64,000 nucleotides of DNA from Microbacterium pullorum (GTDB lineage Bacteria > Actinomycetota > Actinomycetes > Actinomycetales > Microbacteriaceae): positions 62,001-126,000 of the forward strand of contig NZ_JACSQP010000005.1 of NCBI RefSeq assembly GCF_014836535.1. The letters run 5' to 3'. Position numbers and translations under genes: made by a program. The notes under the pieces are model-generated. The model saw only the letters and a program-made list of their open reading frames with translations, did not search any database and was not told the origin of the DNA. Positions 8,060-19,114 of this stretch are shown in pieces (position 1 is the stretch's first letter; the number at the start of each line of letters is the position of its first letter).

Positions 8060-8266
8060 GTGAAGAAGCTGGTGTGGTTCGTCCTGGGGATCAGCGCCGG
8101 ATTCGTGCTGGCCCACCTGGTCGACAAGGACCCGCGCGGGCACGAAGTGCTCGCCGACCTCGACGCGCGCATCTCCGAGTTCACCGACCGGATGGGCGAC
8201 GCGTATCGCGAGCAGGAGGCGCAGCTTGCCGCTGTCGTCACCGCCGCCACGCGCACCGACGCCTGA
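8060..8266 (+). CDS. Small membrane-anchored protein upstream of alaS
   Basis: 68 residues from a GTG with GAGGA about eight bases upstream. An ATG at 8050 reads ATG-TGG-TGA and cannot be the start. One N-terminal membrane helix (LVWFVLGISAGFVLAHLV) is followed by a short charged cytoplasmic tail predicted helical (DLDARISEFTDRMGDAYREQ). Similar tiny proteins stand between rpsD and alaS in other actinobacteria, where I do not know a proven role. It is probably co-transcribed with alaS, 63 bases downstream. Confidence 0.72.
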   Translation: MKKLVWFVLGISAGFVLAHLVDKDPRGHEVLADLDARISEFTDRMGDAYREQEAQLAAVVTAATRTDA

Positions 8267-8329
8267 CTTCTTCCCCACTCGTCCGGCTGCCCGTAGCGGT
8301 GCTGGACCCTGCCTTCGAGGACACCCGAA

Positions 8330-10995
<2,666 letters not shown>

Positions 10996-10999
<4 letters not shown>

Positions 11000-11469
11000 G
11001 CGGGTTTCGACGGGGCGTGCGCATCGGCGTCGACGTGGGCAAGGCGCGTGTCGGCGTCGCCAAGTGCGATCCGGACGGGTTGCTGGCGACCCCGGTTGAG
11101 ACGGTGCCGCGCAACGAGCACTCGGTCGCGCGGGTGCGGGAGATCGCCGCGGAACACGACGCGCTCGAGCTGCTCGTAGGCCTTCCGCTGAACCTGCGCG
11201 GCGAGGACACGCTCTCGACGGCCGATGCGCGGGAGTTCGCGGCGGCCCTCGCCGACACCGGAGAAAGGCCGGTGCGGCTGGTCGACGAGCGACTGAGCAC
11301 GGTGTCGGCGCATGCGGCGTTGAGACAAAGCGGGCGCTCGCAGCGAGATTCTCGTAGCATTGTCGATCAGGTCGCCGCCGTCGTCCTCCTCCAGCATGCA
11401 CTCGACGTGGAGAAGAGCACGGGACGCCCGCCCGGAACCCCGATGCCCCCGGCCCAGGAGCCCGCCTGA
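10996..11469 (+). CDS. ruvX: Holliday junction resolvase-like protein RuvX/YqgF
   Basis: 157 residues with an RNase H-like fold. The opening GVDVGKARVGVA carries the first catalytic Asp, and LVGLPLNLRGED and VDERLSTVSAHAAL follow. Members act on nucleic acid; in some bacteria YqgF is a 16S rRNA 5' maturation nuclease, and in others a junction resolvase, so the exact substrate here is open. The GTG start overlaps the alaS stop (GTGA). The TGA stop shares one base with the mltG ATG, indicating translational coupling. Confidence 0.92.
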
Positions 11470-13130
11470 TGCCCTCTCCGTCCTCACCATTCGACGATTC
11501 GCTGGCCGACATGTTCGGCAAGCTGCCCGACCCCCGGCACCGCGCCGTGATCGGTCGTGCGACCGAATCGGCGACCCTGGGAGGACCGACCGGCGAGAGC
11601 GCCGCGGTGGACGAGCCGCCGGCCGCTGACGCGTCGGAACGCGCTGCGGCAGCCCGCGAGAACGCCCCCGAGGCGGACACCGACGCACCGGCATCCGCTC
11701 CAGCCGACGCGCCCGCCGCACCTCTCTCGCGCCGTGCCGCGCGCGCTGCGGCGCGCACGCCCGAGCGTGACTCCGACGCCGAGCCCGCCACGCCGCACGC
11801 TCCGGCCGTGCAGGCTGCCCCATCGGCCCCCGCTGCGCAGCCCGTGCCCGCCGCGCCGCGCCCGGCCACGAACGCCGCGCCTGTCGGAGCGGAAGACCAC
11901 GACCTCCGCTCCGACACCGGTGACACCGAGACTCCTGCCCCGCGCGTGCCTGCGCGGCCCGCAGCCACCGCGACGCTCGACGCCCTGTTCACCGGCGAGG
12001 TGTCGGTCGACCAGATCGGCGCGCCCCCGCCGCCGCCCGACAAGCGCCGTCGGCGCATCGGCGGCTGGGTGGCCCTCGCCATCGTGCTGGCGCTCTTGGG
12101 TGGCATCGCCGCCGGCGGCCTCTGGGTGTGGAACACGTACGAGGAGCCGATCCGCGAGTTCATGGGGTGGGAGGAGCCGAAGGACTACCCGGCGGGCGAA
12201 GCGACCGGTGAAGCGACGGTCACGATCATCTTCGGCGACACCGGACAGCCGATCTCCCAGAAGCTCTACGACGCCGGGGTCACCATGACCGCGGACGCGT
12301 TCTACGACTACCTCATCGACACCGGACAGAACCCGCCGTTCCAGCCCGGCGTATACGCCCTGCAGCAGCGGATGACCTCCGCCGCCGCACTGGACGCGCT
12401 GCTGGATCCTGCCAACAAGCTCTCCAACGCGGCCCAGCTGCGCGAGGGTCTCACGGTGGAGCAGTCGCTGCCGCTGCTCGCCGAGGGTCTCGCGCTGCCG
12501 ATCGAGGACTTCCAGGCGGCAGTGGCCACCCCCGCCGACTACGGCGTGCCCGCCGACAGCCTGGAGGGCTGGCTGTTCCCGGCGACGTACACATTCGACC
12601 CGGGCGTCACCGCCACAGATGTGATCCGCACGCTCGTCAACCGCACGGCCGAATCGCTGGACAGCGCCGGGGTCCCCGTCGAACAGCGCCAGGAGATCCT
12701 GACGATCGCGTCGATCATCCAGCGCGAAGCGCGATTCGAGGACGACTTCTACAAGGTGTCGCGCGTCATCCAGAACCGGCTCTCGCCCGACAACGAAGAG
12801 ACCTCCGGGCTGCTGCAGATGGACTCCACCGCGCAGTACGGATACCAGGAGATGCACGACGGCACCGTGAGTTCGTCGGCCGAAGCCCTCGCCGACGACA
12901 ACCCGTGGAACACCTATCAGCACCCCGGGTTGCCGATCGGCCCGATCGCCAATCCCGGCGACCTCGCCATCGACGCGGCGATGCACCCGGCCGACGGGCC
13001 CTGGATGTACTTCGTCACGGTGAACCTCGACACCGGCGAGACGGTGTTCACCAACACCGGCGCCGAGCACGAGCAGGCTGTCAAGCAGTGGCAGCAGTGG
13101 TGCGCGGACAACCCCGACTCGGGCTGCTGA
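11469..13130 (+). CDS. mltG: Endolytic murein transglycosylase MltG
   Basis: 553 residues. MltG cuts nascent peptidoglycan strands at the membrane and is thought to set the end of glycan synthesis. About 190 cytoplasmic residues rich in Ala, Pro and Asp come first. This is longer than in most bacteria but usual in Microbacteriaceae. One membrane helix follows near residues 197-220 (WVALAIVLALLGGIAAGGLW), then a LysM-like segment and the YceG catalytic domain. Key sequences are EGWLFPATYTF and ASIIQREA, the latter containing the catalytic Glu. The gene overlaps ruvX by one base and is followed two bases later by aroE. Confidence 0.95.
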   Translation: MPSPSSPFDDSLADMFGKLPDPRHRAVIGRATESATLGGPTGESAAVDEPPAADASERAAAARENAPEADTDAPASAPADAPAAPLSRRAARAAARTPERDSDAEPATPHAPAVQAAPSAPAAQPVPAAPRPATNAAPVGAEDHDLRSDTGDTETPAPRVPARPAATATLDALFTGEVSVDQIGAPPPPPDKRRRRIGGWVALAIVLALLGGIAAGGLWVWNTYEEPIREFMGWEEPKDYPAGEATGEATVTIIFGDTGQPISQKLYDAGVTMTADAFYDYLIDTGQNPPFQPGVYALQQRMTSAAALDALLDPANKLSNAAQLREGLTVEQSLPLLAEGLALPIEDFQAAVATPADYGVPADSLEGWLFPATYTFDPGVTATDVIRTLVNRTAESLDSAGVPVEQRQEILTIASIIQREARFEDDFYKVSRVIQNRLSPDNEETSGLLQMDSTAQYGYQEMHDGTVSSSAEALADDNPWNTYQHPGLPIGPIANPGDLAIDAAMHPADGPWMYFVTVNLDTGETVFTNTGAEHEQAVKQWQQWCADNPDSGC

Positions 13131-13132
13131 GG

Positions 13133-13969
13133 GTGGGGGAACGCACTGCGCTGGAGGTCTGGGGCGACCCCATCGCGCACAGCCGTTCGCCGCAGCTGCA
13201 CGCTACCGCGTACGGCGTGCTGGGGCTGGACTGGACCTACGGTCGCCGCCAGGTGACCGAGGCCGCCTTCGCCGAGACACTGGCATCCGTCGCCCCGCGC
13301 ACGCGCGGACTGTCACTGACGATGCCGCTGAAGGGCGCGGGGTTCGCCGCCGCCACCCGGCGCGACGCGCGCGCCGAGGCCACGGGGGCGGTCAACACCC
13401 TGCTGCTCACCGAGGGCTCACCCCGCGGCTTCAACACCGACGTCGGCGGCATCGTGCGGGCGCTGCGTGAAGCGGGCGTCGACGGCCTCGATGAGGCCCG
13501 CATCGTCGGAGCGGGCGCGACGGCCACGTCCGCCCTCGTGGCCGTCGCCGAGCTCGGCGCACGTCGGGTCGAGGTCGTCGCGCGCCGCCCCGAAGCCGTT
13601 GCGCCGCTGCGGCGACTCGGCGACACGCTCGGCGTCTCCGTGGCGGCCGTCGGCTTCGACGTCACCGCGCACACCCCGGTAGCCGTGACCGTCGCGACCC
13701 TGCCGGGCGGCGCGGCCCTGGCTACGCCCGCGGTCGACGCGCTGGCCCAGGCCGGCGGGCTGCTCATGGACGTCGTCTACGGCCACTGGCCCACGGCGCT
13801 GTCGACAGCGTGGGACCGCGCCGGGCACCCCGCGCTGTCGGGCGAGGGGATGCTGCTGCACCAGGCTCTGCTGCAGGTGCGGGTGTTCGTCGCCGGCGAC
13901 CCCGGCACCGAGCTGCCCGACGAGCACACCGTGCTCGCCGCGATGCGCCGCGCGCTCATGGGAGGATAG
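13133..13969 (+). CDS. aroE: Shikimate dehydrogenase
   Basis: 278 residues from the GTG at 13133. The frame is open upstream inside mltG, but family similarity begins at [18 protein letters not shown]. No good Shine-Dalgarno sequence is seen, so coupling to mltG translation is likely. It reduces 3-dehydroshikimate to shikimate with NADPH. The substrate-binding SRSP and the catalytic Lys/Asp region ([15 protein letters not shown]) are visible, as is a degenerate nucleotide loop, [13 protein letters not shown]. It opens the shikimate gene run aroE-aroC-aroK-aroB. Confidence 0.93.
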   Translation: MGERTALEVWGDPIAHSRSPQLHATAYGVLGLDWTYGRRQVTEAAFAETLASVAPRTRGLSLTMPLKGAGFAAATRRDARAEATGAVNTLLLTEGSPRGFNTDVGGIVRALREAGVDGLDEARIVGAGATATSALVAVAELGARRVEVVARRPEAVAPLRRLGDTLGVSVAAVGFDVTAHTPVAVTVATLPGGAALATPAVDALAQAGGLLMDVVYGHWPTALSTAWDRAGHPALSGEGMLLHQALLQVRVFVAGDPGTELPDEHTVLAAMRRALMGG

Positions 13970-13973
13970 GCGA

Positions 13974-15185
13974 ATGCTCCGCGTGCTCACGGCCGGCGAA
14001 TCGCACGGCCCCGAACTCGTCGCCATCATGGAAGGCCTGCCCTCCGGCGTGCCCATCAGCCGCGACGCCATCCAAGCCGACCTCGCCCGCCGAAAGCTGG
14101 GCTACGGGCGAGGCTCCCGCATGAAGTTCGAGCAGGACGAGCTCACCCTCTCGTCCGGCGTGCGTCACGGCTTCAGCCTCGGCAGCCCCATCGCCCTGCG
14201 CATCGGCAACACCGAATGGCCCAAGTGGGTCGAGGTGATGAGCCCCGAACCGGTCGAGCTCACCGACAAGTCGCGGGGCCGCAGCGCACCGCTGACCCGG
14301 CCGCGCCCCGGGCACGCCGACCTCGTCGGCATGCAGAAGTACGACTTCGACGAGGCACGCCCCATCCTCGAGCGCGCCAGCGCCCGCGAGACCGCCGCCC
14401 GCGTCGCGCTGGGCGCGGTGGCCCGGGCGTTCCTCAGCGAGCTCGGCATCCGCCTGGTCAGCCACACCCTGTCGATCGGTCCGGTGCGTGTGCCCGATGA
14501 CGCGGCCCTCCCGACCCCCGACGACGTCGACGCGCTCGACGCCGATCCGCTGCGGTGCTTCGACCCCGCCACAAGCGCGGCGATGGTCGCCGAGGTCGAC
14601 GACGCCCGCAAGGACGGCGACACCCTCGGCGGCATCGTCGAGGTGCTCGCCTACGGCCTGCCTCCGGGGCTCGGCTCCCACGTGCAGTGGGACCGGCGCC
14701 TCGACGCGAAGCTCGCCCAGGCGCTCATGAGCATCCAGGCCATCAAGGGCGTCGAGGTCGGCGACGGCTTCGAGACGACACGTCGGCGCGGCTCCGCGGC
14801 GCACGACGAGCTGTTCGCGACGGATGCCGGCATCACCCGTTCCAGTGACCGTGCCGGCGGCACGGAGGGCGGCATGTCCACCGGTACCGTGCTGCGGGTG
14901 CGCGCGGGCATGAAGCCGATCGCGACCGTGCCGCATTCGCTGCGCACCGTCGATGTGACCACCGGCGACGCCGCCTCCGCCCATCACCAGCGCTCCGACG
15001 TCTGCGCTGTGCCCGCAGCGGGTGTCGTCGCCGAGGCGATGACCGCGATGGTGCTCGCCGACGTCGTGCTGGAGAAGTTCGGCGGCGACAGCGTCGCCGA
15101 GACGCGTCGCAACCTGCAGTCCTACCTCGCCGCCATCCCCGAAACCCTGCGCACGACGACGGCCAGCGACACCGCGCTGGCATGA
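13974..15185 (+). CDS. aroC: Chorismate synthase
   Basis: 403 residues, normal for actinobacteria. It converts 5-enolpyruvylshikimate-3-phosphate to chorismate using reduced FMN. The N-terminal [19 protein letters not shown] and the central segments [19 protein letters not shown] and [12 protein letters not shown] are the family signatures; [16 protein letters not shown] lies near the end. GGAGGA stands eight bases before the ATG. The TGA overlaps the aroK ATG (ATGA). Confidence 0.97.
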   Translation: MLRVLTAGESHGPELVAIMEGLPSGVPISRDAIQADLARRKLGYGRGSRMKFEQDELTLSSGVRHGFSLGSPIALRIGNTEWPKWVEVMSPEPVELTDKSRGRSAPLTRPRPGHADLVGMQKYDFDEARPILERASARETAARVALGAVARAFLSELGIRLVSHTLSIGPVRVPDDAALPTPDDVDALDADPLRCFDPATSAAMVAEVDDARKDGDTLGGIVEVLAYGLPPGLGSHVQWDRRLDAKLAQALMSIQAIKGVEVGDGFETTRRRGSAAHDELFATDAGITRSSDRAGGTEGGMSTGTVLRVRAGMKPIATVPHSLRTVDVTTGDAASAHHQRSDVCAVPAAGVVAEAMTAMVLADVVLEKFGGDSVAETRRNLQSYLAAIPETLRTTTASDTALA

Positions 15186-15718
15186 GCGCGCTGGTGCTCA
15201 TCGGCCCCATGGGGGCCGGCAAGACGAGCGTGGGCCGCAAGCTCGCCAAGCGCCTGGGGCTGTCGTTCACCGACACCGATGCCGAGATCGTGCGCGAGCA
15301 CGGCCCGATCGCGCAGATCTTCGCCACCCATGGGGAACCGCATTTCCGCGAGCTCGAGCGTCAAGCGGTGTGCGCAGCCCTCAGCGGCGGCGGTGTCGTC
15401 GCACTGGGCGGGGGAGCGGTGACGCACCCCGACATCCGCGACGCCCTCGCCGCCCACCGCGTGGTGCTGCTGACCGTCGAGCCCGAGACCATCGCCGCAC
15501 GTCTGCGTGCCGCCTCCCGGCCGGTGACGTCGCGGCCGCTGCTGCACGGCGACGACGCGCTCGCGCGGTGGCAGGAGATCTACCAGGCCCGTCGTGAGAT
15601 GTACGAGGCCGCCGCCGATGCGACCTTCGACACCTCGCACGGCCCCATCCAGGACATCGTCGACGCCGTCGCACAGTGGGCGGTCGACACCGAGCCGCCC
15701 GAGGAGCAGCAGGTATGA
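15182..15718 (+). CDS. aroK: Shikimate kinase
   Basis: 178 residues. It phosphorylates shikimate at the 3-hydroxyl. The Walker A motif GPMGAGKTS is at about residues 8-16, followed by the DTDAEI substrate-binding Asp segment and GGGAVT. The lid arginine region is [10 protein letters not shown]. Four-base overlaps join it to aroC upstream and aroB downstream, so it is made as part of one translated block. Confidence 0.95.
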   Translation: MSALVLIGPMGAGKTSVGRKLAKRLGLSFTDTDAEIVREHGPIAQIFATHGEPHFRELERQAVCAALSGGGVVALGGGAVTHPDIRDALAAHRVVLLTVEPETIAARLRAASRPVTSRPLLHGDDALARWQEIYQARREMYEAAADATFDTSHGPIQDIVDAVAQWAVDTEPPEEQQV

Positions 15719-16803
15719 GCGACACCACGACCATCTCGGTCACCGGCACGGCCGACTACGACATCGTGGTGGGGCGCGGCATCCTCGACCGCCTCCCCAC
15801 CCTCGTGCCCGACGAGGCGCGCAAGGTGCTCGTCGTGCACCCGCCCACGCTGCGCGACGCCGCCGAGGCACTGCGCCTGTCGCTGGCCGACGCACTCGGC
15901 GGCGGCCGGCAGGTGCTGCTGGCGGAGATCCCCGACGCCGAGGCGGGCAAGCGCATCGAAGTGGCCGCCTTCTGCTGGCAGGTCATGGGTCAGGCCGACT
16001 TCACCCGCACCGACCTCGTCATCGGCTTCGGCGGGGGAGCGGTCACCGACCTCGCCGGCTTCGTCGCGGCCACCTGGCTGCGGGGAGTCAAGGTCGTGCT
16101 CGTGCCCACCACGGTGCTCGCGATGGTCGATGCCGCCGTGGGCGGCAAGACCGGCGTGAACACCGCGGAGGGCAAGAACCTCGTGGGCGCCTTCTGGGCC
16201 CCGCACGTCGTGCTGTGCGACCTCGAGCTGCTCGACACGCTCAGCCAGAACGAGCGTGTCGCCGGCTTCGCCGAGGTGGCCAAAGCCGGTTTCATCTGGG
16301 CGCCCGAGATCCTCGACCTCATCGAGGCCGACCCCGTCGCCGCCGTCGACCCCGCCTCCCCGGCATTCCGGCGCAGCATCGAGCTGGCGATCGGCATGAA
16401 GGCGCACGTGGTCAGCGAGGATTTCCGCGAGGCGGGCCTGCGGGAGATCCTCAACTACGGCCACACCCTCGGGCATGCCATCGAGCACGCCGAGCGCTAC
16501 CAGTGGCGCCACGGCGCTGCGGTGTCGGTGGGCATGATGTTCGCCGCCGAGCTCTCCCGGCTGGCCGGGCGCCTGCCGGATGCCGCGGTGCAGCGCCACC
16601 GCGACATCCTCGGCACCCTCGGGCTGCCGCTGAGCTACCGGCCCGGAGCGTGGCCGCAGCTGCTGGCGACGATGCAGCGCGACAAGAAGACCCGCGCCGG
16701 CATGCTGCGTTTCATCGTGCTCGACGACATCGCCCGGCCCACCGTGCTGCAGGCCCCCGACGAGTCGCTGCTGTTCGCGGCGTACCAGGAGCTCGCCGAG
16801 TGA
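15715..16803 (+). CDS. aroB: 3-dehydroquinate synthase
   Basis: 362 residues from the ATG at 15715, which overlaps the aroK stop (ATGA); an upstream in-frame Met lies within aroK and is not used. It is an NAD- and metal-dependent enzyme forming 3-dehydroquinate from DAHP. The glycine-rich FGGGAVTDLAGFVAATWLRG, the PTTVLAMVDAAVGGKTG signature and the metal ligands in NYGHTLGHAIEH are all present. No DAHP synthase gene is in the window. Confidence 0.96.
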   Translation: MSDTTTISVTGTADYDIVVGRGILDRLPTLVPDEARKVLVVHPPTLRDAAEALRLSLADALGGGRQVLLAEIPDAEAGKRIEVAAFCWQVMGQADFTRTDLVIGFGGGAVTDLAGFVAATWLRGVKVVLVPTTVLAMVDAAVGGKTGVNTAEGKNLVGAFWAPHVVLCDLELLDTLSQNERVAGFAEVAKAGFIWAPEILDLIEADPVAAVDPASPAFRRSIELAIGMKAHVVSEDFREAGLREILNYGHTLGHAIEHAERYQWRHGAAVSVGMMFAAELSRLAGRLPDAAVQRHRDILGTLGLPLSYRPGAWPQLLATMQRDKKTRAGMLRFIVLDDIARPTVLQAPDESLLFAAYQELAE

Positions 16804-17330
16804 CACCGGCCACCGTGCGCCGCGTGCGCGCGGACGAATGGCGGCGCGTGCGGCGACTGCGCATCGAGGCGGTGAGCGATCCCGACGCCGGCATCGCGTT
16901 CCTCTCGACTCCCGAACAGGAGCGCGCCCGCGACGATGCGTTCTGGCAGCAGCGCGCAGCGGATGCCGCCTCCGGCGACACGGCGGCCCAGTTCGTCGCG
17001 GAGTCCGCCGACGGCTGGGTCGGCACAGCCACCGTGCTGGTGCGTCCGTCCGGGGCGGCCGACCACACCGGGCGGACGGTGTGGACCACCCGCGCGGACG
17101 TCGTCGGCGTCTACGTGCGCCCAGACCACCGCGGGTCGGGGGCCGTCGACGGTCTGCTCGACGCCGCGGCGCACCGGGCCGCCTCACTCGGGCTGCGCCG
17201 ACTCACCCTCGACGTGCACGCCGACAACACCCGCGCGCAGGCCGCGTACCGACGGGCAGGTTTCGTGCCGACGGGGGAGAGGTTCACCTCCACCATCGGG
17301 GCGGAACTCGTGATGGCGCGCGCCCTCTGA
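16800..17330 (+). CDS. GNAT-family N-acetyltransferase
   Basis: 176 residues from a GTG that overlaps the aroB stop by four bases. The acetyl-CoA binding motif A region is DVVGVYVRPDHRGSGAVDGLLDAAA, split here as VYVRPDHRGSGAV and the helix after it. LTLDVHADNTRAQAAYRRAGF is the usual GNAT C-terminal half. The substrate is unknown. It is inserted between aroB and aroQ, which adjoin in many actinobacteria, so it may simply ride on the aro transcript. A 188-base gap with a palindrome follows. Confidence 0.88.
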   Translation: MTPATVRRVRADEWRRVRRLRIEAVSDPDAGIAFLSTPEQERARDDAFWQQRAADAASGDTAAQFVAESADGWVGTATVLVRPSGAADHTGRTVWTTRADVVGVYVRPDHRGSGAVDGLLDAAAHRAASLGLRRLTLDVHADNTRAQAAYRRAGFVPTGERFTSTIGAELVMARAL

Positions 17331-17392
17331 CACCGCGCGCCGCGCACCGCGCACCGCGTGTGAGCCACGAGCGCCCGGCATCCATCCCCGGC

Positions 17393-17466
17393 GCAGGAGA
17401 AATCACCGCACCAGGAGATTTCGGCCGGATCCGTCCTGTCCCGGTGAGATCTCCTGTGGTGGTGCG
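17393..17466. repeat. Palindromic element, second family
   Basis: The arm CAGGAGATTTC (about 17412-17422) pairs with GAGATCTCCTG (17446-17456) apart from one mismatch, flanked by the looser pair CACC/GGTG. A direct copy of CAGGAGA stands at 17394-17400. It lies in the GNAT-aroQ gap, and I find one copy in this window. It differs from the 67-bp dyad. Confidence 0.6.
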
Positions 17467-17506
17467 ACGGCGCCACGCGCGGCGCGTCGGTGCTCCTGGC
17501 CGCCGA

Positions 17507-17512
17507 TAGGGT
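17507..17512 (+). promoter_or_regulatory. Predicted -10 box (TAGGGT), leaderless type, aroQ
   Basis: TAGGGT, six bases, then the GTG of aroQ. No Shine-Dalgarno sequence precedes the GTG. Confidence 0.5.
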
Positions 17513-17518
17513 TTCAGA

Positions 17519-17977
17519 GTGACCACACCCCGTCGCCTGCTGCTCGTCAACGGCCCCAACCTCAACCTCCTCGGCGTCCGCGAGCCCGCGATCTACGGTC
17601 GCGAGACCCTCGCCGATGTCGAGCGCATCGTGTCGGATGCCGCCGCGGCGCGGGGATTCGAGGTGCGCGCCGTGCAGAGCAACCACGAGGGCGTGCTGCT
17701 GGACGCCATCCACGCCGCCCGCGACGACTGCGCCGGCATCGTCATCAACCCCGGCGGACTGACGCACACCTCGGTCGTGCTGCGCGATGCCCTGACGGGG
17801 GTGGGACTGCCGGTCGCCGAGGTGCACATCTCCGATGTGCGGGCCCGCGAGGCCTTCCGGCAGCACTCGTACATCTCAGACATCGCCGCCGTGCATGTGG
17901 CCGGCGAAGGGGTCGCCGGCTACGCCCGGGCGACCGCCCTGCTCATCGACGTCATCGCCGGTCACGCCGAAGGCTGA
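17519..17977 (+). CDS. aroQ: 3-dehydroquinate dehydratase, type II
   Basis: 152 residues, the small dodecameric type II form. It removes water from 3-dehydroquinate to give 3-dehydroshikimate. LLVNGPNLNLLGVREPAIYG holds the N-terminal signature and the active-site Tyr. QSNHEGVLLDAIH, INPGGLTHTSVVLRDAL and AEVHISDV complete the site. It starts at a leaderless GTG, so it can be transcribed apart from aroB. The pepQ gene often found next is not here; efp follows. Confidence 0.96.
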   Translation: MTTPRRLLLVNGPNLNLLGVREPAIYGRETLADVERIVSDAAAARGFEVRAVQSNHEGVLLDAIHAARDDCAGIVINPGGLTHTSVVLRDALTGVGLPVAEVHISDVRAREAFRQHSYISDIAAVHVAGEGVAGYARATALLIDVIAGHAEG

Positions 17978-17999
17978 GAGACGACGCGCCGTCATCACG

Positions 18000-18005
18000 T
18001 AGAAT
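18000..18005 (+). promoter_or_regulatory. Predicted -10 box (TAGAAT) for efp
   Basis: TAGAAT gives a start near 18012 and a leader of about 53 bases before the efp ATG. Confidence 0.5.
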
Positions 18006-18064
18006 CGAACGCCGGGCACGCCCGCGGCGCCCGACTCCCTCACACGAACGGACTTCTCCCTCTC

Positions 18065-18625
18065 ATGGCATCCACCGCAGACATCAAGAACGGCGTCGTC
18101 CTCAGCATCGACGGCCAGCTCTGGAACGTCATCGAGTTCCAGCATGTCAAGCCGGGCAAGGGCGGCGCCTTCGTGCGCACCAAGCTCAAGAACGTCGTGT
18201 CGGGCAAGACCGTCGACCGCACGTACAACGCCGGCGCCAAGATCGAGATCGAGAACGTCGATCGTCGCGACTTCACGTACCTGTACAACGACGGCGACAG
18301 CTTCGTGTTCATGGACGTCGCCGACTACGACCAGATCTCCGTGCCCGCCACCGTCGTCGGCGACGCGAAGAACTTCCTGCTGGAGAACCAGCAGGTGCAG
18401 ATCGCGATGAACAACGGCAACCCGCTGTACATCGAACTGCCGGCGTCGGTCGTGCTGGAGATCACCTACACCGAGCCCGGCCTGCAGGGCGACCGCTCGT
18501 CGGCCGGCACCAAGGCGGCCACCGTCGAGACCGGGTACGAGATCCAGGTTCCGCTGTTCGTCGAGCAGGGCACGAAGGTCAAGGTCGACACCCGCACGGG
18601 CGACTACCTCGGCCGCGTCAACTGA
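18065..18625 (+). CDS. efp: Elongation factor P
   Basis: 186 residues, three OB-like domains. EF-P rescues ribosomes stalled on proline runs. Domain I carries the tip Lys at residue 32 in KPGKGGAF. The first proline (30) is present, but residue 34 is Gly. Recalled actinobacterial EF-Ps with an unmodified Lys have a PGKGP loop, so this one departs from it. The C-terminal signature [20 protein letters not shown] is intact. nusB follows 18 bases later. Confidence 0.97.
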   Translation: MASTADIKNGVVLSIDGQLWNVIEFQHVKPGKGGAFVRTKLKNVVSGKTVDRTYNAGAKIEIENVDRRDFTYLYNDGDSFVFMDVADYDQISVPATVVGDAKNFLLENQQVQIAMNNGNPLYIELPASVVLEITYTEPGLQGDRSSAGTKAATVETGYEIQVPLFVEQGTKVKVDTRTGDYLGRVN

Positions 18626-18643
18626 TCGCGGCGTCACCGGTTC

Positions 18644-19054
18644 ATGAGTGCACGCACCAAGGCGCGCAAACGCGCCCTCGACATCCTCTACCAGTCCGAC
18701 ATCCGCGGTGACGACCTGGGCGTGACCCTGGCCGCCGAGGCCAAGCGAGCCGCCAACGAGCCGGCCCGCGAAGCGTCGTGGCTCTACGCCCGAGAGATCG
18801 TCGACGGCGTCATCGACAACCGCGAGGAGATCGACGAGCAGATCACGACGGTCTCCAAGGACTGGTCGCTCGCCCGCATGCCCGCCGTCGACCGCGCGCT
18901 GCTGCGCATGGCCGCGTGGGAGATCCTCTACAACGACGCCGTCCCCGCCGCCGTCGCGATCGACGAGGCCGTCGAACTGGCCAAGGAGTTCTCCACCGAC
19001 GACTCCGGCTCGTTCGTGCACGGCGTGCTCGCGCGCATCGCCCGCTCGTCCTGA
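18644..19054 (+). CDS. nusB: Transcription antitermination factor NusB
   Basis: 136 residues, all-helical family. NusB with S10 (NusE) binds boxA RNA and supports antitermination of rRNA operons. The start ARTKARKRALDILYQSDIRG and the later MPAVDRALLRMAAWEIL and FVHGVLARIAR are characteristic. It is co-transcribed with efp, as in most actinobacteria. A short gap of 60 bases leads to the helicase gene. Confidence 0.95.
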   Translation: MSARTKARKRALDILYQSDIRGDDLGVTLAAEAKRAANEPAREASWLYAREIVDGVIDNREEIDEQITTVSKDWSLARMPAVDRALLRMAAWEILYNDAVPAAVAIDEAVELAKEFSTDDSGSFVHGVLARIARSS

Positions 19055-19102
19055 CCGGCGGATGCCGCGGGGGCGCGGGCCCGACATGTCCACGGGGTCG
19101 GC

Positions 19103-19108
19103 GAGGAT
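19103..19108 (+). promoter_or_regulatory. Weak -10-like box (GAGGAT), six bases before the helicase ATG
   Basis: GAGGAT differs from TAGGAT at the first base but keeps the exact six-base spacing seen at other leaderless starts in the window. Read differently, GAGGA or AAGG is a Shine-Dalgarno sequence. Confidence 0.3.
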
Positions 19109-19114
19109 GAAGGC

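Noticed and set aside
16800..17330. GNAT gene as a toxin of a TacA/TacT-type toxin-antitoxin pair
   Set aside because: No small DNA-binding antitoxin gene is adjacent, and it is translationally coupled to aroB.
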